64,000 bases of DNA, taken from contig JALHRD010000023.1 in the NCBI GenBank assembly GCA_022841625.1, positions 21,391 to 85,390 on the forward strand. Reading direction: 5' to 3'. Below are positions 1 through 10,516 of this stretch, piece after piece. Source of the stretch: Xanthobacteraceae bacterium. GTDB taxonomy: Bacteria; Pseudomonadota; Alphaproteobacteria; Rhizobiales; Xanthobacteraceae. Position 1 is the stretch's first letter. Every line of letters begins with the position of its first letter. The notes under the pieces are model-generated. The model was not told where the DNA came from and did not search any database. It saw only the letters and a program-made list of their open reading frames with translations. The translations under genes and the position numbers were made by a program.

Positions 1-119
1 TTTTCAATGGCGGCAGGATTGCTGGGATCGACGTGTTTCTTGAATCGGGCCAGCAGGTTTTTCTTGGCTTCGGATGCAAGACTAAGACGGTCTTCAAGGC
101 TGGGGTCGTAAATGGGCAT
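1..119 (-). CDS. DUF6481-like small protein (5' part only)
   Basis: The frame opens with ATG at 119 and runs off the left edge of the window, so only the first 39 codons are visible. They begin MPIYDPSLEDRLSLASEAKK and continue with a basic stretch containing NLLARFKK. The pattern 'DRL..ASEAKK.LLARFK' resembles the N-terminus of the small, charged DUF6481 proteins common in Rhizobiales, whose function is unknown. A GAGGAG stretch lies about 15 nt upstream of the ATG, rather far for a ribosome binding site. The gene is divergent from the HU gene. The family call rests on memory of similar N-termini and is tentative. Confidence 0.5.
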   Translation of the reverse strand, partial: MPIYDPSLEDRLSLASEAKKNLLARFKKHVDPSNPAAIE

Positions 120-356
120 GGGTAGGTGCTATTGCTCCTCTAGGGTCCCTCGGGATCGACTTTGGATGGTTGGGGTGGCGTAGGAGGGGAGCGCGACTGA
201 TTAATCATGGCGCACTCGGCAGTCAATCTCCATTCCAACGATAGCGATGCCAAACGCCAAAAGCCAGTAGAATGTGCCAAAGGCCTTCCTTTTTGGCTCC
301 GAATCGTGTCCGGCTTGAACCAGCGCATGCTGCGCCACTAACAACGGGAGTTTCAT

Positions 357-659
357 ATGGCACCTCAGAAGCCCAAAGCCAGCCGACCGGTCACTCTGAA
401 GCATCTTGCGGCAACCCTGGCCGAGGAACATCAGATGACCAAACGCGACGGTGAGGCCGTGCTCACCAGCTTGGTGACATTGATCACCAAGCATCTCAAG
501 AAGGGCGAGAAAATTCGTATCACTGGCTTGGGGATCTTGCAGGTTCGCAAGCGCGCAGCCCGCATGGGGCGGAATCCGGCGACCGGCGAAGCGATCAAGA
601 TCAAGGCCAGCAAGAAGGTTGCATTCCGCGCGGCCAAGGACCTCAAGATGGCGGTCTAA
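357..659 (+). CDS. HU-family DNA-binding protein
   Basis: A 100-residue basic protein matching the HU/IHF fold, a nucleoid-associated protein that binds and bends DNA as a dimer. The N-terminal helices (residues about 13-48) are followed by the family's beta-arm region with GEKIRITGLGILQVRKRAAR and the arm-tip motif GRNPATGE (about 72-79), where the conserved proline that intercalates into DNA lies. The C-terminal part KKVAFRAAKDLK is also typical. It carries about 10 extra N-terminal residues compared with the usual 90-residue HU. The start is supported by GGGAG seven nt upstream of ATG 357. It is a single-gene unit ending at a clear terminator. Confidence 0.9.
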   Translation: MAPQKPKASRPVTLKHLAATLAEEHQMTKRDGEAVLTSLVTLITKHLKKGEKIRITGLGILQVRKRAARMGRNPATGEAIKIKASKKVAFRAAKDLKMAV

Positions 660-692
660 TTTTCGACCGTCGCAATCGCGTTCGGCAATCAA

Positions 693-720
693 CCCCAGCA
701 GCCACGCTGCCGGGGCTTTT
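693..720 (+). terminator. Rho-independent terminator of the HU gene
   Basis: CCCC-A-GCAGC, loop CAC, GCTGC-C-GGGG, then CTTTT. The stem has nine pairs with one A/C mismatch. It lies 34 nt after the HU stop codon and before the convergent end of the ABC-F gene. Confidence 0.8.
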
Positions 721-740
721 GCTTGCGGCGGGCCGTGCCG

Positions 741-2555
<1,815 letters not shown>

Positions 2556-2575
2556 GTAACGTCGCTAAGCCGCGA

Positions 2576-2932
2576 TCATGCGCGTGCGGCCGGGGTGAGC
2601 CAAACACTGAGCAGGCCGGTGGTGGAAACCAGGGTGTGAAGCAGCGTATCGAGTCGATTGAAGGCGGCCAAACCGAGGAAGTCCGGCATCACCCAGCCGA
2701 CAATGGCGACGCAACCCCAGAGAAAGCCGTTGGTCAGCGCAAAGGCGCGGTATTGGCGCTCCCGCCTCCGCGCAACGATGCTCACCGCCCAGATGCCGAG
2801 CAGCACATGCAGCGCCTTGTGCCCGGCCTCGAGCGTGATGCCGGCGCCGATCAGCTCCATCGCCAAGGTGTAGCCGACCGCGACCAGAAACAGGCCGCCG
2901 ACCACCCAAGTGTAGAACTTAACAAAGTTCAT
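2576..2932 (-). CDS. Small four-helix membrane protein, unknown function
   Basis: A 118-residue hydrophobic protein with about four predicted membrane segments: residues 8-30, a central one around LHVLLGIWAVSIVA, one around FLWGCVAIVGWVM, and a C-terminal one around TLVSTTGLLSVWL. I do not recognise a characterised family. It resembles the generic small integral membrane proteins often annotated as hypothetical in Rhizobiales. The start ATG 2932 has GGAGG eight nt upstream. It lies 20 nt upstream of uup and 25 nt downstream of the solute-binding protein gene, so it is probably cotranscribed, but the sequence gives no functional link. Confidence 0.75.
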   Translation of the reverse strand: MNFVKFYTWVVGGLFLVAVGYTLAMELIGAGITLEAGHKALHVLLGIWAVSIVARRRERQYRAFALTNGFLWGCVAIVGWVMPDFLGLAAFNRLDTLLHTLVSTTGLLSVWLTPAARA

Positions 2933-2957
2933 CGATCACCGCCTCCGCGCGGCCCAA

Positions 2958-4067
2958 TCAGCGGAAAAGCTGTTCGATGATCTTAGCCGAAGCTTCGGTA
3001 TAAGTGTTCAGGTTTTCGGGGCTGACGAAATTTTCCGCAACGCCGGCGCGTGCCGGCACAATCGGCGCGATCTGCGGCAGCGGTTCGACATCGGCGCGCA
3101 CCGGAAGATATTCGGCGGCCGCCAGAATTTCCTGACCTTCTTTGGACAGAAGAAAATCGGTCAGCAGCAAGGCTGCGTGCGGATTGCGCGATCCCTTGGG
3201 AATGACCAGGGTACCGGACGCACTCGCGACCGGCGGCAGCAGCCGCGCTGCGACCGGTGCGCCTTTGCCGGCGCTGATCAGCGGATGATGGGCGAAAATC
3301 TGGATCGCGATCGGGTATTCTCCGGCGATCACGCGGTCCACCAAAGTGCGCGGATTGCCGGCGCCGAAATTGACGATGCCCTGCGTGCGCAACCGCTGCA
3401 AATAAGCCAGCGTCTTGTCCTCGCCCCAGGTCATGCGCAGATTGGTGACGAACAAGGGCGCACCGATGTGGGTCAAGAGCGGCCAGGCCATCTTGCCCTT
3501 CCATCTCGGATCGAGCAGGTCGTCATAGCTCTGTGGCGCCGCGCTGGCCGGGACAAGGCGGGTGTTATAGGCAATGCCAAAATAGCTCATGCGGGTCGGC
3601 GCCCAAAGCCGGCGCGGATCGCGCATGCGCTCGGGAATGGCGGCGAGTTCGGGCGACCAAGTAGGCTGCGCCAGGTTAGCCCCGACCGCCAGTTCGCCAA
3701 TGCCGGTTCCCTCGACCACGTCGACCATGAGTTTGTTGGCGCGGATCTCCGCTGTCATCCGGGTGTGGATGTCTTCGGAGTCGCCGCGCCAATAGGTCAT
3801 CTTGATAAATGGATATTTCTTCTGAAACGCAGCCGTCAGCGGTCGCAGCGCCTGATTGACGATCATCGCCGAGTAGTAGGTGACTTGCCCTTCGCGCTTG
3901 GCGCCCGCGATCAGCCGTTGCGTGCGGTCGGGGCCGGCATAAGTGAGGATGCCGTCGTCCGCCGATTGGGCGAAGGCTGCGCTCGCGGTGAGCGTCCATG
4001 CCAAGGCCGCGGCCAAGACATGCCGTGGCCAGCGCTTGACGCGGCGGGCATTGGCGGCGTCCGGCAT
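2958..4067 (-). CDS. ABC transporter solute-binding protein (iron-type), paralogue 1
   Basis: A 369-residue precursor of a periplasmic binding protein of the Fe3+/thiamine-like group (SBP_bac family). The signal peptide occupies about residues 1-33, with a hydrophobic core LAAALAWTLTASA and likely cleavage after AFA. ATG 4067 was chosen over a longer frame reaching 4283 because it starts one base after the enolase stop (TGA-C-ATG) and is directly followed by the signal peptide. The mature protein shares many blocks with the protein at 8142-9245, such as NQALRPL, WRGDSE, VEGTG.GELAV, YDDLLDPRW and ARTLVDRVIAGE-like segments. The substrate cannot be read from the sequence. It is downstream of the enolase-superfamily gene in the same operon. 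Confidence 0.88.
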   Translation of the reverse strand: MPDAANARRVKRWPRHVLAAALAWTLTASAAFAQSADDGILTYAGPDRTQRLIAGAKREGQVTYYSAMIVNQALRPLTAAFQKKYPFIKMTYWRGDSEDIHTRMTAEIRANKLMVDVVEGTGIGELAVGANLAQPTWSPELAAIPERMRDPRRLWAPTRMSYFGIAYNTRLVPASAAPQSYDDLLDPRWKGKMAWPLLTHIGAPLFVTNLRMTWGEDKTLAYLQRLRTQGIVNFGAGNPRTLVDRVIAGEYPIAIQIFAHHPLISAGKGAPVAARLLPPVASASGTLVIPKGSRNPHAALLLTDFLLSKEGQEILAAAEYLPVRADVEPLPQIAPIVPARAGVAENFVSPENLNTYTEASAKIIEQLFR

Positions 4068-4068
4068 G

Positions 4069-5163
4069 TCAGGCGCTCTTGCGGCGGCTGTCGGCGACGG
4101 CCTTTGGCGTGACGCCGCAGCCGATTGCGTCCGAAAGATGCAATACGCCATCGGTAAGCGTGAGACCCTCCCAGGGATCTTCCGCCAGACCGTCGAACTC
4201 CGACAGCTCCGACGCGTACCAGATGCCGGGCAGGGCGGCGGCGAGTTGCATGGCGTGCGCGGCCAGCAGCATCGGGCCGACATGGGCGCCCATGCGGTAT
4301 TTCACCCCGCCGGCCTGGCAGATTTGCGCCGCCGCATAGGTTTTCCGCAGGCCGCCCAGCTTGGTGATCTTGAGGCTGATGGCGTCGACAATCCGCTCGC
4401 GCACCAGGATCATGACCTGGTCGAGCGAGTAAGCCGCTTCGTCAGCCTCGATGGTAATCGGAACCGCCTGGGTGACCATCTTCAATCCCGCGAGGTCGCT
4501 CACCTGTACCGGCTGTTCCGCCAGGTCGATGCGATAGGGCGCCATCTGAGTGAGCGCGCGGATTGCGTCCTTGGGCGAATAGGATTGGTTGGCGTCGATG
4601 GTGAGGTTGGCGCTGGGCCCAAGTTCGGCGCGGATCGCCTTGACCCGCTCCACATCCTCTTCGACCTCGCCATGCACCTTGATTTTGAAATGCTTGACGC
4701 CCTTATCGGCCAAGGCGCGCGCGTTCTTGGCCATGTCCAAGGGCGACTTGATTGGCAGGATTCGCAGTGACGGAAATTTTCGCACCGCAGGGCCACCAAA
4801 CAGATCGCAGACTGGAATGCCGAGCTGGCGCGCCCGCAGGTCGTGCAGGGCGCAGTCGATGCCGGACTTCGCTTGATTGTTGCCCATCATGGCTTTGTCG
4901 AGATCGTCGAGGATGCTGGCAATCTCGCGCGAGTCGCGGCCGATCAGGCGTTTGGTGAGACGATCGAGCGCGCCCTTTACCGCCTCATGCGGCGCGCCAT
5001 AGTGGTTCATGGTGGAGGCGTAGCCGTAGCCCGTGGTTCCATCGTCGGTCCGGATGTTGACGATCCAACCTTCGGTCGCCGGGTTTGCGGCCAGGGCGAA
5101 CTTCCAATCCTTGTCCTTTTTCGGCAGGACCGACTCCTCGATGCGAACCTCAACGATTTTCAT
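4069..5163 (-). CDS. Enolase-superfamily enzyme (mandelate racemase/muconate lactonizing type)
   Basis: A 364-residue enzyme of the enolase superfamily, whose members abstract a proton alpha to a carboxylate using a Mg2+ ion. The barrel carries the expected active-site pattern: K160-x-K162 (FKIKVHG) on strand two, metal ligands D190 (DANQ), E216 (EQPV) and D241 (ADEA), and lysines in SLKITKLGG (K265, K268) on strand six. A lysine on both sides is the muconate-lactonizing/dipeptide-epimerase subgroup pattern, not the His-Asp pair of mandelate racemase. The start ATG 5163 has GGGGAG eight nt upstream. Neighbours are a flavin monooxygenase and binding proteins, so a catabolic role on an imported acid is likely; the substrate is unknown. 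Confidence 0.88.
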   Translation of the reverse strand: MKIVEVRIEESVLPKKDKDWKFALAANPATEGWIVNIRTDDGTTGYGYASTMNHYGAPHEAVKGALDRLTKRLIGRDSREIASILDDLDKAMMGNNQAKSGIDCALHDLRARQLGIPVCDLFGGPAVRKFPSLRILPIKSPLDMAKNARALADKGVKHFKIKVHGEVEEDVERVKAIRAELGPSANLTIDANQSYSPKDAIRALTQMAPYRIDLAEQPVQVSDLAGLKMVTQAVPITIEADEAAYSLDQVMILVRERIVDAISLKITKLGGLRKTYAAAQICQAGGVKYRMGAHVGPMLLAAHAMQLAAALPGIWYASELSEFDGLAEDPWEGLTLTDGVLHLSDAIGCGVTPKAVADSRRKSA

Positions 5164-5195
5164 TGGCGTTTCTCCCCGTGTCCCTTGTGTGCTTG

Positions 5196-6329
5196 TTATT
5201 CAGTCGCGGCGGTGGCGCGTTGTTGCTGCTGACGCAGGCCTGCACGCTCCATGCGCGGCAACAGTTCATCCCGGATCGCCGGGAAATCGTTGACGTAATT
5301 GATCATGCCCAGCGCCAGGCCATCGAGGCCGGCGCTGCTGAGCCGCTGCATGGTTTCCACCGCGTCATCATAGCTGCCGACAATCGGAAAACCGGCGCCG
5401 CTGATCAGGCGGGCCTTCAACTTATCTTCGTCCGCCTTGAGCCATGTGTTGATCCGCGAGCCGCGCAGCTTGAACGCGTAATCGGCCGACTCCCAATCGC
5501 CTTGCTCATAGACGATATAGTGGTGGTACTCCTCCGCCTCTTTGCGGGTGCGCCGTATCATCAGATGCGAGCTTGCAAAGATATTGCGCAATTGGCCGGT
5601 CGGCGCCGCGTCGCGAAAGAATTTGAGCTTCTCCTCGAGATCCTCATGCTTGGGCGGAATGGTGGTGAACAGGCAATCGGCATTGTTCGCCGCGAATTCC
5701 CGGCCGACCTCCGAATTTCCCGCGCTCACCAGGATCGGCCGGGTGCCCCACCACGGCTTAGGTTTGCCGAGCACGGCTTTGAGTTTGTAGTGGCGGCCGT
5801 TGAAATCGAACGGCTGATGTTCGGACCAGATGCGGTTGACGATTTGCAGCCATTCCTCGGCATAATCGTAACGGCCGTCGTGATCTCCCAGCGCGACGCC
5901 CATCATGCCGAATTCGATCGGGTTCCAGCCCGACACCACGTTGAGGCCGAAGCGACCGTGGCCGATGTGGTCGGCGGTGACCATTTGCTTGGCGGCAAAC
6001 ACCGGATTGACGAAGGCGACGTGTAGCGTGCCGAATGTGGTGATTTCGTTGGTGGAGGCGAGCAGGCCGCACGCCCAGGCGAGGGTCTCGAAAGTGGTGC
6101 CCTGGGTGTCGCTCTCGCCTTGATATCCATGCCATCGGCCAATCGGCAGCAGGAATTCGAGCCCGGCTTCGTCGGCCAACTTGGCAGCCTTGACGTTGTG
6201 ATCCCAGGACGCGTCCCAGCGTTCGGGCGCCTTGGTCAGGCTGAGGCCGCCCTGACAGTTCATCCCGAACAATCCGAGTTTGAATTTGTTCTTGTTGTAG
6301 ATGCGCGTTTCATCACGATTGTTCAGCAT
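5196..6329 (-). CDS. Luciferase-like (LLM) flavin-dependent monooxygenase
   Basis: A 377-residue protein of the bacterial luciferase-like family, two-component monooxygenases that use reduced FMN from a partner reductase. The family pattern is clear: an N-terminal KLGLFGMNCQGGLS strand, the HVAFVNPVFAAKQM segment, and the block GHGRFGLNVVSGWNPIEF characteristic of the sulfone/alkanesulfonate/pyrimidine monooxygenase branch (SfnG, SsuD, RutA relatives). A C-terminal polyglutamine-like tail (QQQQ) is present. The start ATG 6329 has GGAG eight nt upstream. No flavin reductase is seen in the operon. With the enolase-type enzyme and transporter it suggests oxidative breakdown of a small organic compound, possibly organosulfur, but that is inference. 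Confidence 0.87.
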   Translation of the reverse strand: MLNNRDETRIYNKNKFKLGLFGMNCQGGLSLTKAPERWDASWDHNVKAAKLADEAGLEFLLPIGRWHGYQGESDTQGTTFETLAWACGLLASTNEITTFGTLHVAFVNPVFAAKQMVTADHIGHGRFGLNVVSGWNPIEFGMMGVALGDHDGRYDYAEEWLQIVNRIWSEHQPFDFNGRHYKLKAVLGKPKPWWGTRPILVSAGNSEVGREFAANNADCLFTTIPPKHEDLEEKLKFFRDAAPTGQLRNIFASSHLMIRRTRKEAEEYHHYIVYEQGDWESADYAFKLRGSRINTWLKADEDKLKARLISGAGFPIVGSYDDAVETMQRLSSAGLDGLALGMINYVNDFPAIRDELLPRMERAGLRQQQQRATAATE

Positions 6330-6358
6330 AAGTTAGGCTCCGTTCGTGCCATGCTGGC

Positions 6359-8101
6359 TTAGATAGTCAGCTGACGGCGCCGCGTCATGACATGGAACAA
6401 CGTGCTGACCGCGGTCATCAGCAACATCCACAAAACCCCCATCGATGCGAGCTCGGTGACCTGGCCATTCTGCCAGAGTTCGAACAGCGTGACAGCCATC
6501 ACCTCGGAGCCCGGGCCGACCAGCAGCAATGGCAGCGCGACCGCCTGGACCGACAGCAGGAATACCAGCAGCCATGAGTTGAGCAGGGTGGGCGCGAGCA
6601 GTGGCACCACAATGCGGCGAAATACGGCGGCGCGGGAGCCGCCGGAAATCGCCGCTTGCCCTTCGAGATCCGGATGGATCTGCAGGGCGCCAGCATAGGC
6701 GTAGCGCATGCCATAGGCCAGATAGCGCACCGAGGATGCGATGATCACCGACAGCAGGGTCCCGTACAGCGCAAACGGCATGTTCACGAAGATGTTGAGG
6801 AACGCCACGCTCAAGATGATCGCTGGAAACACCAACGGCAGCGTGACGAGGTGATCGAGCAGCGACGCTCCCGGTACGCGCCGCACCACCAGCCAGGCGC
6901 ACAGCGCGGTGAACGGCACGACAATCGTTGCTGTCGCGGTGCCCAGGACCAGCGTGTTCACGATCGAATCGCGGAACGAACCAGGGCCGAACAAGACCCG
7001 ATAATTGTCCAGCGAGAACCGGCTGAATGCTTCGATCCTGACGCCATCATAAAACGGCTGGAACGACGTGAATACGAGCATGAGGGCCGGAATCACCGCA
7101 ACAAACAGGAAGATCAGGATCGAGACCGCTGCGGTGAGATAGCGCCATGGTCCGAGGTCGACAATGCGCGGCCGAAAGCCTTTTCCGGTGATGGTCTGGT
7201 AGCGATGGGCGTGACGCGCCAGGCGAGTTTGCCAGATCAGCAACACCGTGACGATCAGGATCAGGCAAATCGAATAGGCACCCGACTCGCCGTAATTCGG
7301 CACCCCGGTGCGGCGCGCGCTTTGGTAGATCGTAGTCGTCAGCACGTTGATATTGCCGGCAAGCCCGACCAGCGCGGGCACTTCGAAGGACTCAAAGGTT
7401 CGCACGAAGATCAGCATCCCCAACGCGCAGATCGCGGGAATTCCCATGCGCAGCGTAATCGACCAGAACGCCTGCAGCGGACTGGCGCCGGCCATGATGG
7501 CGGCCTCCTCGAATGAGGCGTCCATCGAACGCAACACCGCCGACATCAGCAAGAAGGTGAGGGGGACAAAGCCGATGCCCTCGATCAGGATCATACCCCA
7601 CATCGAATAGACGTCGATCGCCTGCGGGTTTTGTGTGAACAGCGCGATCAAGTCATTGATTGGCCCGGCACGGCCCAGCAGCAGGAGCCACGCGACCGTG
7701 TAAAGAACGTTCGGCACGCCAAGCGAAAGGATCGCTGCAAGGAACGCCAGATCGCGGCCGGGCGTATTGGTTCGCTCGACGATTACCGCCTGCACGGTGC
7801 CGATCACGATTGCGATCACCGCCGAGCCCAGGCTGTAGATCACGGTGTTGCCGAGACTCGGCAGGAAGAACCGCCCCGAAAACAGGTCATGGTAGAATCG
7901 TAGCGTGAACGCGCCCAACGATCCGTCGGGCAGCGTTTCGTGCAGGCTGATGTTCAGAAGGAAAATTGCGGGCGGAACGATCAGGATCAGCAGGACGGCG
8001 GCCAACAAGGCCACGACGGGAGAGATGGTTCCCATTTTAGCGATCATCGCAAGAACGGGGGCGGTAGGGGTGACCGCACGAACTTCGGAGCGCAACGTCA
8101 C
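6359..8101 (-). CDS. ABC transporter permease, duplicated-domain iron type (FbpB/ThiP-like)
   Basis: An inner-membrane permease of about 580 residues with two consecutive binding-protein-dependent transport domains, as in FbpB, SfuB and ThiP. Each half has about six membrane segments and an EAA-type loop: EEAAIMAGASPLQAFWSIT in the first half, QAAISGGSRAAVFRRIVVP in the second. The start is uncertain. The frame extends to a TTG at 8161, overlapping the upstream binding-protein gene by 20 nt, but GTG 8101 has AAGG eight nt upstream and is preferred. It should work with one or both solute-binding proteins of the operon. No ATPase gene is in the operon, so the ATPase must come from elsewhere. 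Confidence 0.88.
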   Translation of the reverse strand: MTLRSEVRAVTPTAPVLAMIAKMGTISPVVALLAAVLLILIVPPAIFLLNISLHETLPDGSLGAFTLRFYHDLFSGRFFLPSLGNTVIYSLGSAVIAIVIGTVQAVIVERTNTPGRDLAFLAAILSLGVPNVLYTVAWLLLLGRAGPINDLIALFTQNPQAIDVYSMWGMILIEGIGFVPLTFLLMSAVLRSMDASFEEAAIMAGASPLQAFWSITLRMGIPAICALGMLIFVRTFESFEVPALVGLAGNINVLTTTIYQSARRTGVPNYGESGAYSICLILIVTVLLIWQTRLARHAHRYQTITGKGFRPRIVDLGPWRYLTAAVSILIFLFVAVIPALMLVFTSFQPFYDGVRIEAFSRFSLDNYRVLFGPGSFRDSIVNTLVLGTATATIVVPFTALCAWLVVRRVPGASLLDHLVTLPLVFPAIILSVAFLNIFVNMPFALYGTLLSVIIASSVRYLAYGMRYAYAGALQIHPDLEGQAAISGGSRAAVFRRIVVPLLAPTLLNSWLLVFLLSVQAVALPLLLVGPGSEVMAVTLFELWQNGQVTELASMGVLWMLLMTAVSTLFHVMTRRRQLTI

Positions 8102-8141
8102 TGACTGAACCTTTTTTGTCGGCACGGATGTTGGATTGCCG

Positions 8142-9245
8142 TTATCGGAATAGCTCGTCAAATATTTTTTGCGAGCTCTCGGTGTATTGATTGAGCTGAT
8201 CGGAGTTCAAGAACAGTTCCGGCACGCCGGCTCGGCTGGGAATGACCGGGGCCAGTACATCGTTAGGCGGGGTGTCGGTGCGTACCGGAAAATAGTCGGC
8301 GTTGGCGAGGATCTGCTGTCCTTCCTTCGACAGAATGAAATCGGCGAGCAGCAGCGCGGCATGCGGATTGCGCACGCCGCGCGGCACGATCATCGTTCCG
8401 CTGGTGCTTGGGACCGGATCCATGAGTTGCGTGTTGACCGGGGCGCCCTTGGCCCGACTGATCAGCGGGTGGTGGGCAAAGATGTTCAACGCGATTGGAA
8501 ACTCGCCGGCGATGACGCGATCGACCAGCGTGCGGGCGCTGCCCGACCCGAAATTGATGACCTTTTGTGGCACCAGCCTGCGGAAATAGGCGTTGGCTTT
8601 TTCCTCGCCGCGCGCCAGCCGGATAGTCGACAGAAACAACGGGGTGCCGCTTGAGGTGCCGATGCGCCAGGCGAGCTTGCCCCGCCATCGTGGGTCCAGC
8701 AGGTCGTCGTAGGTCTTCGGCACCTGGTCGGGCGGCACCAGCCGGGTGTTGTAGGCGATGCCGTAATAGCTGATCCGCGTGCTGGTCCACAGATTACGCG
8801 GATCCCGGTACTGTTCGGGCATGGCGGTGACCATGGGCGAGAAGTAAGGCACGGCCAGCGTCGCCTCGACCGCCAGTTCGCCGACTCCGGTGCCTTCCAC
8901 CAGATCCGCGACCAGATTCTTGGCGCGCACTTCGGCGGAGAGTTTGGCAATGATCTCCTCGGAGTCGCCGCGCCAAAAGCTCATCTTCACGAATGGGTAC
9001 TTCTTCATGAAGGCTTCAGCCAAGGGACGCAGCGCTTGGTTGACGATCGCCGCGGAGTAGATCACCACCCGGCCTTCCTTGCGCGCGCCGTCGAGAATGA
9101 TCCGCTCGCGGTCGGCGGAGCGGTTGGTGAGAATCTCTTGCGCGCCGGCAGTGCCGAACGCCGCACCCATCGCCAGCGCGGCAAACAGCGCAAGAGTATT
9201 GGTCCTCAGCGCTTTACGAAGCGTGCCATTCAAAAACGGACTCAT
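8142..9245 (-). CDS. ABC transporter solute-binding protein (iron-type), paralogue 2
   Basis: A 367-residue periplasmic binding-protein precursor, clearly a paralogue of the protein at 2958-4067: both carry NQALRPL, KKYPF, WRGDSE, AYNTRLVP, YDDLLDPRW and SKEGQ blocks and end in LFR. The longest frame opens at ATG 9275, but ATG 9245 is preferred because AAGGA sits nine nt upstream and the product then begins MSPFLNGTLRK followed by a classical signal peptide (core TLALFAALAMGAAFG, likely cleavage after AGA before QE). It is the first gene of the minus-strand operon, next to the permease. Its ligand is unknown; the family includes Fe3+, thiamine, spermidine and organic-acid binders. Confidence 0.88.
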   Translation of the reverse strand: MSPFLNGTLRKALRTNTLALFAALAMGAAFGTAGAQEILTNRSADRERIILDGARKEGRVVIYSAAIVNQALRPLAEAFMKKYPFVKMSFWRGDSEEIIAKLSAEVRAKNLVADLVEGTGVGELAVEATLAVPYFSPMVTAMPEQYRDPRNLWTSTRISYYGIAYNTRLVPPDQVPKTYDDLLDPRWRGKLAWRIGTSSGTPLFLSTIRLARGEEKANAYFRRLVPQKVINFGSGSARTLVDRVIAGEFPIALNIFAHHPLISRAKGAPVNTQLMDPVPSTSGTMIVPRGVRNPHAALLLADFILSKEGQQILANADYFPVRTDTPPNDVLAPVIPSRAGVPELFLNSDQLNQYTESSQKIFDELFR

Positions 9246-9621
9246 TCGCATTTTTCCTTGTAGCCAGCGCCGCATATTCTGCTTTGATGATGCTTCTGTT
9301 TTGACGACGCGCTTGGCGAAGCGGTCTGGTCGGCAATTACTCTAGCCGAGAGCGGATCGTGAGGCCAATCGGGTGACCCTAGGTTGCCATTCGCCGAACG
9401 TGCGTCGATTGGCGGCACAAATAGGTTGTTGTTTTCTGCGCCCATTGCGCGGGGACGGCGTTCTGGGCACTTGACGGCCTGCGAGGCTTCGCAGAGCATC
9501 GACCAATTCCGGGGCGGGCGATCAGCCATTCTTTGGATACCCTGAATATGGCCGCGCAAATAACCGACTGACGGAACGATCACTTGCCTGGGCGTATTCC
9601 CCAGAACTGGCCGAGAGCGCA
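9246..9621. other. Divergent intergenic region between two transport operons
   Basis: About 376 nt without a convincing gene; a 126-codon minus-strand frame here has no recognisable product. It must hold the promoters of both the minus-strand binding-protein operon and the plus-strand phnC operon. A short hairpin CTGGG-CGTATTC-CCCAG (9588-9604) lies just upstream of phnC. I could not identify a convincing operator or -35/-10 pair. Confidence 0.5.
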
Positions 9622-10449
9622 ATGCTGAAGTTAGAAGGTCTGACCAAGACTTTCGGCGCGCTGGCGGCCGTGAACGATGTATCGTTCGAGGTGCCGGCCG
9701 GTCAGATGCTGGGGATTATCGGTCGTTCGGGCGCGGGCAAGTCGACCCTGCTGCGGATGATCAATCGCCTTACGGAGCCGGCTGCGGGCCGCATTATTTG
9801 TGGGGACCGAGATGTTTCCGCCCTCAGGGGGCGTGCACTGCGCCTGTGGCGCCGCGAATGCGCGATGATCTTTCAGCAATTCAACCTGGTGCCGCGCCTC
9901 GATGTTCTCACCAATGTTTTGATGGGGCGGTTGAGCTATCAGCCGACGCTGCGCTCTCTGCTCAAGCTGTTCACGCCGGAAGAGCGCGCGCTTGCAGTCG
10001 TCACCCTGGAGCGGGTCGAGATGGCGGCTTCGTTTCTTCAGCGAGCGGACCAACTCTCCGGCGGCCAGCAGCAGCGCGTCGCAATTGCCCGCGCATTGGT
10101 GCAGGAACCGCGCATCATCCTGGCCGATGAGCCGATCGCTTCGCTCGATCCGCGCAGTGCGGCACGCGTCATGGACATTCTGCGCAGCATCAATCGTGAC
10201 GACGGCATGACCGTGATCTGCAACCTACATACGATCGACACGGCGCGAAGCTATTGTGATCGGGTGATAGGCATGCGTGCCGGCCGCGTGGTTTTTGATG
10301 GCCTTCCAAGCGCCTTGGATCGCGAACGGATCAACAACATTTACGCGGCGGAAGGTGCCGACGAGGATATCGACGAGAATATCACCTCAACCGCATTGCC
10401 GGTTGGCACCGATAGGGATCGAATCGGGCATGCCGTGACGGCTGCGTGA
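9622..10449 (+). CDS. phnC: PhnC-type ABC transporter ATP-binding protein
   Basis: A 275-residue ABC ATPase of the phosphonate/phosphite importer group. Visible motifs are Walker [10 protein letters not shown] (residues 34-42), the Q-loop region [11 protein letters not shown], signature [15 protein letters not shown] and Walker [14 protein letters not shown], followed by the switch histidine in CNLHTID. The [17 protein letters not shown] stretch is characteristic of PhnC. It is first in a four-gene operon (ATPase, binding protein, two permeases). It may also be the only ATPase available nearby for the divergent iron-type permease, though subfamily mismatch makes sharing unlikely. The last residues (about 250-275) are a variable tail. 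Confidence 0.9.
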   Translation: MLKLEGLTKTFGALAAVNDVSFEVPAGQMLGIIGRSGAGKSTLLRMINRLTEPAAGRIICGDRDVSALRGRALRLWRRECAMIFQQFNLVPRLDVLTNVLMGRLSYQPTLRSLLKLFTPEERALAVVTLERVEMAASFLQRADQLSGGQQQRVAIARALVQEPRIILADEPIASLDPRSAARVMDILRSINRDDGMTVICNLHTIDTARSYCDRVIGMRAGRVVFDGLPSALDRERINNIYAAEGADEDIDENITSTALPVGTDRDRIGHAVTAA

Positions 10450-10516
10450 CTTGAGAATTCAAAATTGTAAGTGCCTTGCTGAAAACGAAAGTAAGATTGC
10501 GATAGGGAGACGTATC

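Noticed and set aside
315..343. TTGAAC-N17-CTAACA as an HU promoter
   Set aside because: The -10 match is only three of six and it lies too close to the ribosome binding site.
7660..8161. Permease start at TTG 8161
   Set aside because: No ribosome binding site there and it overlaps the upstream gene; GTG 8101 has AAGG at good spacing, although this remains uncertain.
9242..9622. 126-codon minus-strand frame between the two transport operons
   Set aside because: No family resemblance, and it would cover the divergent promoter region.
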